Assembly (NCBI RefSeq): GCF_001650495.1
Contig: NZ_LWCS01000020.1
Coordinates: 1-64,000, forward strand
Origin: Mycolicibacterium iranicum
GTDB taxonomy: Bacteria; Actinomycetota; Actinomycetes; Mycobacteriales; Mycobacteriaceae
Length of the DNA: 64,000 nt
Direction of reading: 5' to 3'
The notes under the pieces are model-generated. The model worked only from the letters and a program-made list of their open reading frames with translations, did no database searches and was not told where the DNA came from. A program made the translations under genes and the position numbers. Of the stretch, positions 44,091 through 53,448 are shown one piece after another. Within the stretch, counting starts at the first letter, position 1. Each line of letters begins with the position of its first letter.

Positions 44091-44870
44091 TCAGGGAAGG
44101 ATCGCGTCGACGTAGCCACCGTCGACACGCAGCGCGCCGCCCGTGGTCGCCGATGCCAGCGGCGACGCCAGGTAGGTGACCATGTTTGCGATCTCCTCGG
44201 GTTCGATCAGCCGCTGAATCAGCGATTGCGGCCGGTGCAGTCGCATGAACTCGCGCTGCGCCTTCTCCCACGGAAGTGATCGGTCGACCAGCTGGTACAC
44301 GAAGTCCTCGACGCCGGCGGTGTGCGTCGGTCCGGCGATCACCGAGTTGACGGTGACTCCGGTACCCGCCGCATCCTTGGCGAAGCCACGCGAGAGCGCC
44401 AGCAGCGCCGTCTTGGAGACCCCGTAATGGATCATTTCCTCAGGCGTGACGATGGCCGAATCGCTGGCGATCTGCAGTACCCGGCCCCAGTGGCGTTCCA
44501 CCATGCCGGGCAGGTAGTGGCGGATGAGCCGCGCGGCGGCGAGCACGTTGACCTCGAAATAGGTGCGCCACTGCTCGTCGGTGATCTCGCGCGCGGGCAC
44601 CGCACCGAAAATGCCGAGGTTGTTGACCAGGACGTCGACGTGCGGCAGCTCGCCGAACAGCGTCTGCGCCCCGTCGGCGCTCGCCACGTCGGCAGCCACG
44701 CCGACAGCGTCTCCGTTGATCGTCGCGACCGCCTCGTCGACGCGGTTGCGGCTGCGGCCGTTGAGCACCACCCGAGCGCCGCTGGATGCGAGTCCCTGCG
44801 CGATTGCCAGGCCGATGCCTTGCGTGGAGCCCGTGACGAGGGCGGTCTTTCCGGTCAGATCGATGTTCAC
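44091..44870 (-). CDS. Short-chain dehydrogenase/reductase
   Basis: A 259-residue classical SDR: cofactor motif TGSTQGIG at about 14-21, NNLG in the NNAG position, and catalytic Ser/YxxxK with YGVSK near residue 148. The DVASADG segment and an Arg in the cofactor pocket suggest NADP(H), tentatively. It lies downstream of fadD2 on the same strand (105-base gap), so it may act on an acyl chain, which is an inference. Confidence 0.88.
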   Translation of the reverse strand: MNIDLTGKTALVTGSTQGIGLAIAQGLASSGARVVLNGRSRNRVDEAVATINGDAVGVAADVASADGAQTLFGELPHVDVLVNNLGIFGAVPAREITDEQWRTYFEVNVLAAARLIRHYLPGMVERHWGRVLQIASDSAIVTPEEMIHYGVSKTALLALSRGFAKDAAGTGVTVNSVIAGPTHTAGVEDFVYQLVDRSLPWEKAQREFMRLHRPQSLIQRLIEPEEIANMVTYLASPLASATTGGALRVDGGYVDAILP

Positions 44871-44975
44871 GGGTGAGTACTACCACCACGAGATGCGCGA
44901 TATTCCTGCGACGAGCGCGCGTGAAATGCCGGGACTGCCCGGCGCGCCCGCGTGCAGATTTGCGCGCTCGCGGTG

Positions 44976-46670
44976 CTAGTCGGGAATGTCCATCTCGCGC
45001 AGCTCGCGCTTGAGGATCTTGCCCGTGGGATTGCGGGGCAGCTCGTCGAGGAAGATCACTTCACGCGGCACCTTGTAGCGGGCGAGGTTGTCGCGCACGT
45101 AGGCCTTGATCGCGTCCTCGTCGATGGATGCGCCCTGGACTTTGACCACGAAGCAGCGCAGCCGGTGACCCCACTCCTTGTCCTCGACGCCGAGCGCGGT
45201 GGCCTCGACGACCTCAGGGTGGCCACTGACGAGGTCCTCGATCTCGGCGGGGAAGACGTTCTCGCCGCCGGAGACGATCATCTCGTCGTCGCGGCCGCTG
45301 ACGTAGAGCAGGTCGTTCTCGTCGAAGTAACCGACGTCGCCGGAGGACAGCAGACCGTCGATGATCTGCTTGCCACCACCGCCGGTGTAACCCTCGAATG
45401 GAAAGAAGTTGCCGACGAAGATGCGACCGACCTGTCCCTTGGGCACGTCGTTGCCGTTGTCGTCGAGGATCCTGACCTTCATCCCCTTGACAACGGGCCC
45501 GACGGTGGCGGGATTGATCGAAAGATGTTGCGGCCCAGCGATCGTCGCGAAAGCCACCTCGGTGGAGCCGTACAGGTTGTAGATGACCGGGCCGAGTTCC
45601 TTCAGCGCTCGGGTGGCCAACTCGGCGCCGAGCTGGCTGCCCGACACGAAGACGATGCGCAGCGACGACAGGTTGGGCTTGGGTGAAGTCTTGTCGAGCT
45701 CGTCGAGCATGCGTGACAGCATCACCGGCACGACGACGATCGCGGTGGCCTTGTGCTTCTCGATGTCGGCCAACACCGTGGCCGGCTTGAACCGCCTGCG
45801 CAGCACCAGCGTTGAACCCAGCATCATCGCGATGGTGCCGTGCAGGAATCCGAGGGCATGGAACATCGGCGCGGGCAGCGACGTCACCTCGCCCGCCTTG
45901 AACGGCACCGACGACAGCACTCCACCGATGGGCGCCAGTGACGGCGGGGCACTGCGATTGGCACCCTTGGGGGTCCCGGTGGTGCCACTGGTCAGGATGA
46001 TGATCGACGAATGCTTCGTCGCCTTGGGCGGCGGCATGGCGCTGGTGCGAGCGATGAGGTCTTCGAGTGTCTCGTCGGTGCTTCCGGACGGCTCGTCTTT
46101 GTCGGGGTTGACGCCGAGCGCGCGCAGCTTGCCCAGTTCGGGGTCGGCTTGAGAGACGGCGGCGGTGTACTCGTCGTCGAAGATGATGAGCTTGGCGCCC
46201 TCGCGCTCGGACACCTCTTTGATCTGCGGACCGGAGAACTCGCTGTTGAGCAGGATGATGCGGGCACCGATCTTGGCCGTGGCGTAGACGGACACCAGGA
46301 ACCACCGGTGGTTGCGAGCCAGAATCGCGACCCCGTCGCCACCCTTGACGCCCTTGGCCAACAGTCCGTTGGCCACCGCGTTGACCGCGTCGTCGAGCTC
46401 TTTGAACGTGAACTCGCCGAAGTCGTCGATGACGGCGTCGCGGTTCGGGTAGCGACGCGCGTTGAGGGCGGGGATCATCCCGATCTCACCCCAGCGCCGG
46501 ATGTCGGCGACGAACGCAGCGATGTCCTGCGGCGGCTCCAGTTTCAGCGCACCCGCCTCGAACATCTTGCGGGCGTAGTGCAGCTCAGCCGAACCGCGCT
46601 CGAGATATTTACCGAGCGACTGGCCAACGGTGGCGAGCGCCTGCAACGGAAGATCGCTGAGCTTGGACAT
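44976..46670 (-). CDS. fadD2: Acyl-CoA synthetase FadD2 (Rv0270-like)
   Basis: A 564-residue AMP-forming acyl-CoA synthetase. The ATP/AMP motif is ILTSGTTGTPKG near residues 223-236, the middle block is YGSTEVAFA, and the C-terminal adenylation core ends in LPRNPTGKILKRELR with the catalytic Lys. It activates fatty acids to CoA thioesters. Length and N-terminus (MSKLSDLPLQALATVGQSLGK) fit FadD2, as does its position between fadE6-side genes and the LigD-like polymerase. It is divergent from the polymerase gene across 56 bases. Confidence 0.9.
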   Translation of the reverse strand: MSKLSDLPLQALATVGQSLGKYLERGSAELHYARKMFEAGALKLEPPQDIAAFVADIRRWGEIGMIPALNARRYPNRDAVIDDFGEFTFKELDDAVNAVANGLLAKGVKGGDGVAILARNHRWFLVSVYATAKIGARIILLNSEFSGPQIKEVSEREGAKLIIFDDEYTAAVSQADPELGKLRALGVNPDKDEPSGSTDETLEDLIARTSAMPPPKATKHSSIIILTSGTTGTPKGANRSAPPSLAPIGGVLSSVPFKAGEVTSLPAPMFHALGFLHGTIAMMLGSTLVLRRRFKPATVLADIEKHKATAIVVVPVMLSRMLDELDKTSPKPNLSSLRIVFVSGSQLGAELATRALKELGPVIYNLYGSTEVAFATIAGPQHLSINPATVGPVVKGMKVRILDDNGNDVPKGQVGRIFVGNFFPFEGYTGGGGKQIIDGLLSSGDVGYFDENDLLYVSGRDDEMIVSGGENVFPAEIEDLVSGHPEVVEATALGVEDKEWGHRLRCFVVKVQGASIDEDAIKAYVRDNLARYKVPREVIFLDELPRNPTGKILKRELREMDIPD

Positions 46671-46726
46671 GCGTCAACCTTATGTGACGGCGGTCGCAGT
46701 CCGGCTTGGAAACCTACGATGAGGAA

Positions 46727-47965
46727 ATGCCCGCTCACGACGATTTCGAGATCGGCGGGCAGCTGGTGCCCATCACCCATCCCGACAAGGTGGTGTTCGG
46801 AGACCTCGGGCTGACCAAGCTCGACCTGATGCACTACTACGCCGCGGTCGCCGACGGAGCGCTGCGCGGCGTGCAGGACCGTCCGATGATCCTCAAACGG
46901 TTCGTCAAGGGCATCGCCGAGGAAGCCGTGTTCCAGAAGCGCGCCCCGGAGAAGCGCCCGGATTTCGTCGACGTCGCGGAGTTGAAATACGCACGAGGCA
47001 CGTCGGCCAAGGAAGCGGTTCTGCACGACCCCGCCGGCCTGATCTGGGCGGTGAACCTCGGCTGCGTCGACCTCAACCCGCATCCCGTGCGCGCCGACGA
47101 CCTCGACCACCCCGACGAGCTCCGCGTCGACCTCGACCCGATGCCCGGGGTGGGATGGCGGCAGATCCTCGACGTCGCGTTCGTCGCGCGAGAGGTGCTC
47201 GAAGAGCACGGGCTGGTGGCGTGGCCCAAGACCTCGGGCTCGCGGGGCTTCCACATCTATGCCCGCATCCACCGGCGGTGGCCGTTCAAGCTCGTCCGGC
47301 TGGCGGCCGAGACGATCGCGCGCGAAGTCGAACGACGCGCCCCCGAATCGGCGACGGCCCGGTGGTGGAAGGAGGAACGGCACGGCGTCTTCGTCGACTT
47401 CAACCAGAACGCCAAAGACCGCACCGTTGCGTCGGCCTACTCGGTGCGCGCCACCCCCGACGCGCGGGTGTCGACGCCGCTGTTCTGGGACGAGGTCGCT
47501 GAATGCAGACCGGAGGCGTTCACCGTCGCCACCGTGCCGCAGCGGTTCGCCGACCACGGTGACCCATGGGAAGGCATGGACGACACCGCGGGCGGTCTGG
47601 AGTCCCTGCTCGACCTCGCCGAGACGCTCGGCCCTGCCGAGAAGGCGCCGAAAGGCGCCAACAGATCGGTCGACGGACGCCGCGCGTCGGCGATGCCGCT
47701 CATCGAGATCGCGCGGACGAAGACCAAGGACGAGGCGCTGGCCGCGTTGGCGCAGTGGCGCGACAAGTACCCGTCAGCATCCGAAAAGCTAACGCCCGCA
47801 GACGTTCTCGTGGACGGAATGCGGGGGCCGAGCTCGATCTGGTACCGGATCCGGATCAACCTCCAGCACGTCACCGAGGAGCAGCGTCCGCCCCAGGAGG
47901 AGCTGCTCGCCGACTACAACCCGTGGATGGGTTATACGGGTGCCCAACAGCTGCGCCGGGACTAA
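46727..47965 (+). CDS. LigD-type polymerase domain protein (PolD2/Rv0269c-like)
   Basis: A 412-residue stand-alone member of the archaeo-eukaryotic primase-like polymerase family related to the POL domain of LigD. The metal-binding DLDP motif is near residue 135, SGSRGFHIYARI near 170 and FVDFNQNAKDRT near 225, giving the usual catalytic triad. There is no ligase or nuclease domain. M. smegmatis homologues PolD1/PolD2 add ribo- and deoxynucleotides in vitro and are linked to repair. ATG 46727 has GAGGAA close upstream. Confidence 0.88.
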   Translation: MPAHDDFEIGGQLVPITHPDKVVFGDLGLTKLDLMHYYAAVADGALRGVQDRPMILKRFVKGIAEEAVFQKRAPEKRPDFVDVAELKYARGTSAKEAVLHDPAGLIWAVNLGCVDLNPHPVRADDLDHPDELRVDLDPMPGVGWRQILDVAFVAREVLEEHGLVAWPKTSGSRGFHIYARIHRRWPFKLVRLAAETIAREVERRAPESATARWWKEERHGVFVDFNQNAKDRTVASAYSVRATPDARVSTPLFWDEVAECRPEAFTVATVPQRFADHGDPWEGMDDTAGGLESLLDLAETLGPAEKAPKGANRSVDGRRASAMPLIEIARTKTKDEALAALAQWRDKYPSASEKLTPADVLVDGMRGPSSIWYRIRINLQHVTEEQRPPQEELLADYNPWMGYTGAQQLRRD

Positions 47966-48111
47966 GTTACCGACGAGTTTGCTGCAGGTGTGCCCCAGGT
48001 TCTTACCGAACAATTAGTCGTTACTGCCAGCGGCCTTAAATTGGCTCACTACCTTGATGGTTGTGTCGCTCACCAACGAGCCCACAACCAACGAGTGCGA
48101 GGGAGGCTGCG

Positions 48112-48519
48112 ATGTACGGCAATCCGACGTTTCACTGCGATGGCGCCGACATTCGGGCGCACTGTCGTCAGCTGGCCACCGTCGTCAAGGTCTCCGGACA
48201 CCTCGACGTGCGCAACGTCGAGCGCGCCGGGCGCTACATCGACCGCTTCATCCTTCCGGAGAAGCCCTTCGTCCTGGACCTCAGCGACATCGATTCCTTT
48301 AGCGAGGAAGCCATTTCGCTGCTGTTCGTCATCGATGACCTCTGCACCGCCGCGGGCGAAGAGTGGTCCATGATCGCCAGCCGCGCGGTCGAGGAGACCC
48401 TCAATGCCGCCGGGATCGACTTCCCGGCGACCGGCTCGGTCCCCGAGGCGCTCAACCATTTCGCCGATGCGATGGTCGCGCGCCGCCAGTTGCTCCCCCT
48501 GCTCACCAAGACCGCTTAA
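48112..48519 (+). CDS. STAS-domain protein (anti-sigma-factor-antagonist-like)
   Basis: A 135-residue single-domain protein. The STAS core is visible: VVKVSGHLDVRNVERAGRYI, FVLDLSDIDSFSEEAISLLFVID, and a C-terminal helix. The position usually holding the phosphorylated Ser/Thr in SpoIIAA proteins reads DIDSFSEEAIS, with Ser available. It may regulate an anti-sigma factor; no kinase or sigma gene is adjacent. ATG 48112 has GGGAGG upstream and is preferred over an earlier in-frame TTG at 48061. Confidence 0.8.
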   Translation: MYGNPTFHCDGADIRAHCRQLATVVKVSGHLDVRNVERAGRYIDRFILPEKPFVLDLSDIDSFSEEAISLLFVIDDLCTAAGEEWSMIASRAVEETLNAAGIDFPATGSVPEALNHFADAMVARRQLLPLLTKTA

Positions 48520-48639
48520 GGATCACTGTGTTACTTGATGTTCGGTGGCTCCGCTTCCTCCTCCAACGTCGCCACAGGGCGCACGACGAGCGCCTCGGGC
48601 TGACTGCTCGCTGATCCGGCGCCGGCGGAGCTGCGCGTA

Positions 48640-50271
48640 TCAGATCCGATGCCGCGGGTCGAAGTTCGACGGGGGCGGTGATGGCACGACCGAGGCGAAG
48701 TCGCTGTCTGAGAATGTGTACCGATACCACGGCGGATCGTCGCATCGGCCCAGCCGTGGTCGCAGATTACTGAAGGCTCGGTAGACCGTCTTATAGGGCT
48801 GTCCGTGGTAGTGCTGCAGGATTTCCTTCCAGGTCCTGGGCGCCTCACCGATCAGCGCCTCCATGTCGCAGGTGAGCTGCTCCTCCGTCATCACCACCAC
48901 GTCGGACGGCGGGTCACCGAGCACGAAAACAGTGCTGCGGTCGAAGTGAGTCCGTGTGAACTGCGGTCCCATCGGAATGGTGCAGTCCATCCCCAGTTTG
49001 GACGCAGTGCCCGGGGCGACGTCCGAGCCGATCATCGGGTCGACGGTCATCGTGTTACAGCCCGGGATGATGACAGTGTCCAGGTGCGGCATGAACCGGA
49101 ACGCCATCGCGAACTTGACCGCATTGTCGTCCCAGATGTCGATGTCCTCGTCGAACACCATGGCAATCTTGGGCAGCGCCAGCTTCGAACACGTCAGCAT
49201 GATTCCCAATGCCTGCTTGCCATCGCCGGCACCCCGCGGCTTGATCCGGGCATAGGCGATGTTGGAAAGACCTCCGAGGTCGCATCGCACTTCCTTGACG
49301 TCGATACCCGAGAATCGCAAGGCGCCGAAAATGTCAGCCTCCAGCGCGGGAAGCTGCAGCATGTTGTCGGTGTACCAGGGGTGCTGGCCACCGATGGTGG
49401 CGTGCTGATAAATGCCGCCCGCGCGGAATGTCATCGCCTTGACGACCGCCCGGTAGTTGCGTTTGATGCCGCCGCCGTACATCCCGGTGAACTCCCCGTA
49501 GGGGCCTTCGTCATGCGTCAGGCCCTCCGTGGCCATCAACTCACACTCGAGAACGATCTCGGCGTTGGCCGGGACCAGCACGTCGATGGTCTCGCACCGA
49601 ACAAGCTTCGCGGGGTGACCGTAGAAACTGCCGAGTACTTCGAAGTCATCGGTGTCGGGCGGTACACCGGTCAGTGAGGCGACTTTGTCGACGATCGGTC
49701 CACCGATGACAATGGCGACCTCGAGATTCTGGCCCTTCTCCTGCGCGGCGATGGCGTTGATGCGCTGACGGTGCGACGTGCACGTCATGTCGAACATCTT
49801 CTCGTTCTTCGAGCGGAACATGCTGCGATAGATGCCCCAGTCGTAGACCCCGGTGTCGGGATGCTTGCTGATCACGAGGTTGTCGTTCGTGAAGGCGTGC
49901 CCGTCGCGGTCATGGTGCAGAAACAAGGGCAACCGCGTGAGGTCGACGTCATCGCCGGTGAGGATCACTTCTTTGCACGGCGCGGTGTCGACGACCTCGG
50001 GCTTGATCCGGCCCTTCGCACGCTCGGTCATCACGTATCCGCTCTGGGTCTTGTCGCAGCCAAGACCCCAGGCGGTTTGCTCTTGATTCGAGTAGGCGTT
50101 GGCCAGGAACTGGAACTCGCAGTCGGTGACCTTCTCGACCAGTACTGCCGTCAACGGGTTGGCCTCCATCACCGCGGGCAGCTCGTCGACCCGTTTCTCC
50201 TCGGCTATGCGGACCAGCAGACCCGCCTTCTCCATGTCCCTGACGAACTCGGTCAAGCTCTGCTGTGGCAC
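48640..50271 (-). CDS. UbiD-family (de)carboxylase, copy 1
   Basis: A 543-residue member of the prenylated-FMN-dependent UbiD superfamily. It has the proton-relay signature EGPYGEFTGMYGG near residue 255, and the cofactor-region block ECELMATEG precedes it. UbiD enzymes reversibly decarboxylate aromatic or unsaturated acids using a cofactor made by UbiX. GTG 50271 (VPQQSLTEFVRDM) is chosen. An upstream extension exists but lies in the SRPBCC gene region. It is the last gene of a minus-strand trio with the SRPBCC gene and UbiD copy 2. Confidence 0.9.
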   Translation of the reverse strand: MPQQSLTEFVRDMEKAGLLVRIAEEKRVDELPAVMEANPLTAVLVEKVTDCEFQFLANAYSNQEQTAWGLGCDKTQSGYVMTERAKGRIKPEVVDTAPCKEVILTGDDVDLTRLPLFLHHDRDGHAFTNDNLVISKHPDTGVYDWGIYRSMFRSKNEKMFDMTCTSHRQRINAIAAQEKGQNLEVAIVIGGPIVDKVASLTGVPPDTDDFEVLGSFYGHPAKLVRCETIDVLVPANAEIVLECELMATEGLTHDEGPYGEFTGMYGGGIKRNYRAVVKAMTFRAGGIYQHATIGGQHPWYTDNMLQLPALEADIFGALRFSGIDVKEVRCDLGGLSNIAYARIKPRGAGDGKQALGIMLTCSKLALPKIAMVFDEDIDIWDDNAVKFAMAFRFMPHLDTVIIPGCNTMTVDPMIGSDVAPGTASKLGMDCTIPMGPQFTRTHFDRSTVFVLGDPPSDVVVMTEEQLTCDMEALIGEAPRTWKEILQHYHGQPYKTVYRAFSNLRPRLGRCDDPPWYRYTFSDSDFASVVPSPPPSNFDPRHRI

Positions 50272-50281
50272 GAGGTACCTT

Positions 50282-50704
50282 TCAGTTGAAAGCCGGTGCG
50301 ATTCGGCCCGATTCGACGTGATCCCGCAAGTGGTGCAATAGCACGCCCCAGGTGGTATTGCACTTGCGGAAATTGCCGTCCGTGCCGGGCCAGCCGGCGT
50401 GGACGTGTTCCACAAGCGTTCGGCCTGCGCCGGCCGGGGTCAGCGTGAAGGTCACTGAGGTACCTGCCGAGTCCCCTGGACCCTTTGTGCACCGCCATCC
50501 CACGAGGGTCGGTTCCTCGGAAGCGACCACCAGCCACCCGAAATCGGGATGATCGGTGAAGGCGAACACCCATTCAGTGCCCACGTCGCCAGTCCCCCGC
50601 ACCAACGGCGTGTGCCAACCCTTGATCCCATCGGGTGTGGTCAATGCCCGATATACCTGTTCCTGCGAGGCAGCGATCTTAATTTCGTGATGGATTTCTG
50701 GCAT
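50282..50704 (-). CDS. SRPBCC / AHSA1-like protein within UbiD operon
   Basis: A 140-residue protein with the SRPBCC start MPEIHHEIKIAASQEQVYRALTTPDGIKGWHTP and a typical ending FRKCNTTWGVLLHHLRDHVESG. The fold binds hydrophobic or aromatic ligands. Its position with gaps of 10 and 16 bases between two UbiD genes suggests a role in handling the same substrate or product. ATG 50704 has GAAAGG upstream and is preferred over a longer frame from 50791. Confidence 0.83.
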   Translation of the reverse strand: MPEIHHEIKIAASQEQVYRALTTPDGIKGWHTPLVRGTGDVGTEWVFAFTDHPDFGWLVVASEEPTLVGWRCTKGPGDSAGTSVTFTLTPAGAGRTLVEHVHAGWPGTDGNFRKCNTTWGVLLHHLRDHVESGRIAPAFN

Positions 50705-50720
50705 AGAACGCCTTTCGATG

Positions 50721-52142
50721 TCAGGAAAGCTCGGGAAAGTCGTACTCACGCCAGCCGGGAACATCGGCCACCTCGACGAACTCTCTGCCATGTTCGGCGA
50801 CGGAGGGCCCGCAGGCTTCGCCGGCGATCTTGACGGCGGTGCCGAAGGGGTATGTGGCGTCGATTCCGAGTGCCGACCCGGTGCGTCGATCGGGGGTCAG
50901 CGATTCGTCGAGTGTGGGGTCCAGTGGACCTCCCGGGAGGTCCTCGACGATGATGACGTCACGTGCCGGTTGCGACCGAAATGCGATGGCCCACTCCACT
51001 TCTTCGGAGTTCTGCACATCGATGTCGGGGTCGACGGCGACAACGGTTTTGGGTCGGACGTTTGACCCCATCGCGGTCAGGATCGCACTGCGGGCTTCGC
51101 CGGTGAAGCGCGGTCGCATCGCCATGACCACTCGGAAGTTGACCCCGCCCGACGGTGGGATGGCCACCCGTTCGATGGTCGGAAAGGTGGTCCGCATCGC
51201 CTTCAGGAACGACGCTTCGAAGGCCAGTTGCTTGAGGACATGGTTTTCGGTTGTCGGTTTACCCGTGAGCAAGGCCTGGAAGTAGGGCTTGTCGCGGAAG
51301 GTGAGAGCGAGGGGCCTGGCGATGGGCTTCATCGAGCCGGGCGTGTAATAACCGGTGTACTCACCCAGCGGCCCCTCGAAGACCGTTGTGGAGAAGTCGA
51401 CCTCGAACTCGAGAACGAACTCCGCGTGCGCGGGCACATGCAGATCGATGGACTTACAGCTCACCAATTCGACGGGCGCCCCTCGTAAACCACCGGCAAC
51501 CTCGTAATCGTCGGTGTCGTCGGGGACCTGGATCGGACTCGTATAGGCGAGCATGGGGTCGACGCCGACAACCAGCGCAGCGTGAAACGTCCTGGCCCCC
51601 TGCGCAATCGCTTTGGCTAGGTGCTTACCGAACCGGTGGTTGGGCATCGCCAGGAAGGACAACGTGTGGTCGTCGATAACCTCGAATCGGTAGTGACCGA
51701 TGTCGGGTATCCCAGTTTCCGGGTCGCGGCTGACCACGATGCCCGGTGTGATGTAGGGCCCGCCGTCGTCCGGGCTGTATCGCGGCACCGGCAATATCGA
51801 CAGATCGATGTCGTCGCCGGAGATCACGTTTTGGTGGACCGGTGCATCCTCGGTGATGACCGGTGCGATGCGCTTTGCGAGGCCGTCGAGAATGTGTGCC
51901 ATCACGCTGTCCTCGTCTGCCTCATAGGCGATGAGCGCCTTCGCCCGCGAATTGTAGACACCGCCGACGAGCGGGAATTGCGTGCCGTTATCTGTGAACA
52001 CGACGGCCGGTCCGCCGACAGAGGCACTTTTGCGCATCGCTTTCGCAACCTCGAGGTCGAGTGACACCGGCCGACTGACGTCAATGAGTTCACCTCGAAC
52101 ACGCAACGCGTCGAGGAACTCCCGAAAATCCTGAAATGCCAC
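50721..52142 (-). CDS. UbiD-family (de)carboxylase, copy 2
   Basis: A 473-residue UbiD-family protein, shorter than copy 1 and only moderately similar. The signature EGPLGEYTGYYTPG near residue 256 keeps both Glu residues, so it is predicted active. The start MAFQDFREFLDALRVRGELIDV is family-typical. It heads the minus-strand operon and is divergent from the DUF2390-UbiX pair across 100 bases. Two unequal UbiD proteins could form a hetero-oligomer or act on successive intermediates. Confidence 0.9.
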   Translation of the reverse strand: MAFQDFREFLDALRVRGELIDVSRPVSLDLEVAKAMRKSASVGGPAVVFTDNGTQFPLVGGVYNSRAKALIAYEADEDSVMAHILDGLAKRIAPVITEDAPVHQNVISGDDIDLSILPVPRYSPDDGGPYITPGIVVSRDPETGIPDIGHYRFEVIDDHTLSFLAMPNHRFGKHLAKAIAQGARTFHAALVVGVDPMLAYTSPIQVPDDTDDYEVAGGLRGAPVELVSCKSIDLHVPAHAEFVLEFEVDFSTTVFEGPLGEYTGYYTPGSMKPIARPLALTFRDKPYFQALLTGKPTTENHVLKQLAFEASFLKAMRTTFPTIERVAIPPSGGVNFRVVMAMRPRFTGEARSAILTAMGSNVRPKTVVAVDPDIDVQNSEEVEWAIAFRSQPARDVIIVEDLPGGPLDPTLDESLTPDRRTGSALGIDATYPFGTAVKIAGEACGPSVAEHGREFVEVADVPGWREYDFPELS

Positions 52143-52242
52143 CGGGCGTGCCTCATACTCTCTGCGTGGTGGTTGCTAGCAAAGTACACATGTACCGCGT
52201 CCGGTCCGCAAGGGCAAGAGGCGCGCGGCGCGCGACCTGGCG

Positions 52243-52773
52243 ATGACCTCGCAAGAGTCAGAATTTCGACAATTCGCACTCAGTGTTTACGCTGTCGACG
52301 GCGTCTCGTCAGCGGCGTTGCTGCTACAAGATGGAACTGACTCCGACGTCAATGTCCTACTGTTGGCGGCCTACATCGGCGCCGTGCGCGGCCGCGCGTT
52401 CCGCGCGCAAGACCTCGTGGCGGCACGGCGACGGACGCAGCGCTGGAATCGCGAGGTCGTCCGGCCGTTACGCGACATTCGCACCCGGTTGAAGACCGGA
52501 CCCGCACCTGCTCCCAACTCTGCGACCGACGACCTTCGCGAGCAGGTGAAGGCCCTCGAATTAGCGGCCGAGCTCATCGAGATCAATGAATTATCGCTTA
52601 TGCCAATAGATTTCGAGGCGCCAGCCGCGACCGGAAAGCCCGCCGACCGGGCCGCAGAGGCTATGCGGAGTGTGGTGACCGTCAGCGCCGGCCGATCACC
52701 GACGCCATCCGAAAATCGTGCTGTCGCCACCATCGCCGCTGCGGCAGGGCAATTCAGCGAGGAGTCCGAATGA
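52243..52773 (+). CDS. DUF2390/TIGR02444-family protein
   Basis: A 176-residue protein whose first 80 residues match the TIGR02444 pattern: FALSVYAVDGVSSAALLLQD, then DVNVLLLAAYIGA. The family has no established function. It is known from proteobacteria as well as some other phyla. The C-terminal half is Ala/Glu-rich and helical. Its stop overlaps the UbiX start (ATGA), so it is co-translated with the cofactor-making enzyme, which suggests a role in the decarboxylase pathway. Base use (ATTAGCG, TTATCG-type codons) looks slightly less GC-biased than neighbouring genes. Confidence 0.72.
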   Translation: MTSQESEFRQFALSVYAVDGVSSAALLLQDGTDSDVNVLLLAAYIGAVRGRAFRAQDLVAARRRTQRWNREVVRPLRDIRTRLKTGPAPAPNSATDDLREQVKALELAAELIEINELSLMPIDFEAPAATGKPADRAAEAMRSVVTVSAGRSPTPSENRAVATIAAAAGQFSEESE

Positions 52774-53399
52774 AACGCATCATTGTCGCCATCACCGGCG
52801 CCTCCGGTGCCATCTACGGTGTGCGCGCGCTGCAGCTGCTCCGGGACATGGACGTCGAGACCCACGTGATCCTCACACCGTCTGCCCACCGTACGATCCT
52901 CCACGAGACGGCTTTTCGACCCGACGAGGTCAAAGCACTCGCCGACCACGTGCACAATCCGCGGGACATCGGTGCCGCGGTCTCGTCGGGATCCTTCGTC
53001 ACCACGGGCATGCTCGTGGCCCCGTGTTCCGTCAAAACGTTGAGCGGAATCGCGAACTCTTACGACGACGAACTCGTCGTCCGCGCTGCCGATGTGTGCT
53101 TGAAAGAGAGGCGGCGAGTAGTGCTTCTGCTGCGCGAGACGCCATTACACGCGGGACACATCGACCTGATGGCCCGGGCTACCTCCAATGGCGCCATCCT
53201 CATGCCACCGGTGCCGGCGTTCTACACACTGCCGACGACTGTGGAAGACATCGTCAACCAAACAGTTTGTCGCGCGCTGGAGTTGCTCGATGTCAGCGTC
53301 CCTGGGATCAAACGCTGGGCCGGCGGCGGAGCCGTCTCGGATGGCGGCATGAGCGTGACGAGCCCAGAATCCAACGGGAACGGGATGGCGATCGAATAG
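52770..53399 (+). CDS. ubiX: UbiX-type flavin prenyltransferase
   Basis: A 209-residue flavoprotein of the UbiX/Pad1 family. It has the FMN-binding start MKRIIVAITGASGAIYG, the SSGSFVTTGMLVAPCSVKTLSGIANSY block and LLLRETPLHAGHIDLM, all diagnostic. UbiX attaches a dimethylallyl group to FMN to give prenylated FMN, the cofactor required by UbiD enzymes. It is encoded divergently from the two UbiD genes, giving cofactor synthesis and apoenzymes in one cluster. Confidence 0.93.
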   Translation: MKRIIVAITGASGAIYGVRALQLLRDMDVETHVILTPSAHRTILHETAFRPDEVKALADHVHNPRDIGAAVSSGSFVTTGMLVAPCSVKTLSGIANSYDDELVVRAADVCLKERRRVVLLLRETPLHAGHIDLMARATSNGAILMPPVPAFYTLPTTVEDIVNQTVCRALELLDVSVPGIKRWAGGGAVSDGGMSVTSPESNGNGMAIE

Positions 53400-53448
53400 A
53401 ACTCGCCCAAACGCTCGCCGCGCCTGCGCACTGATTTAGTGTGCAGGT

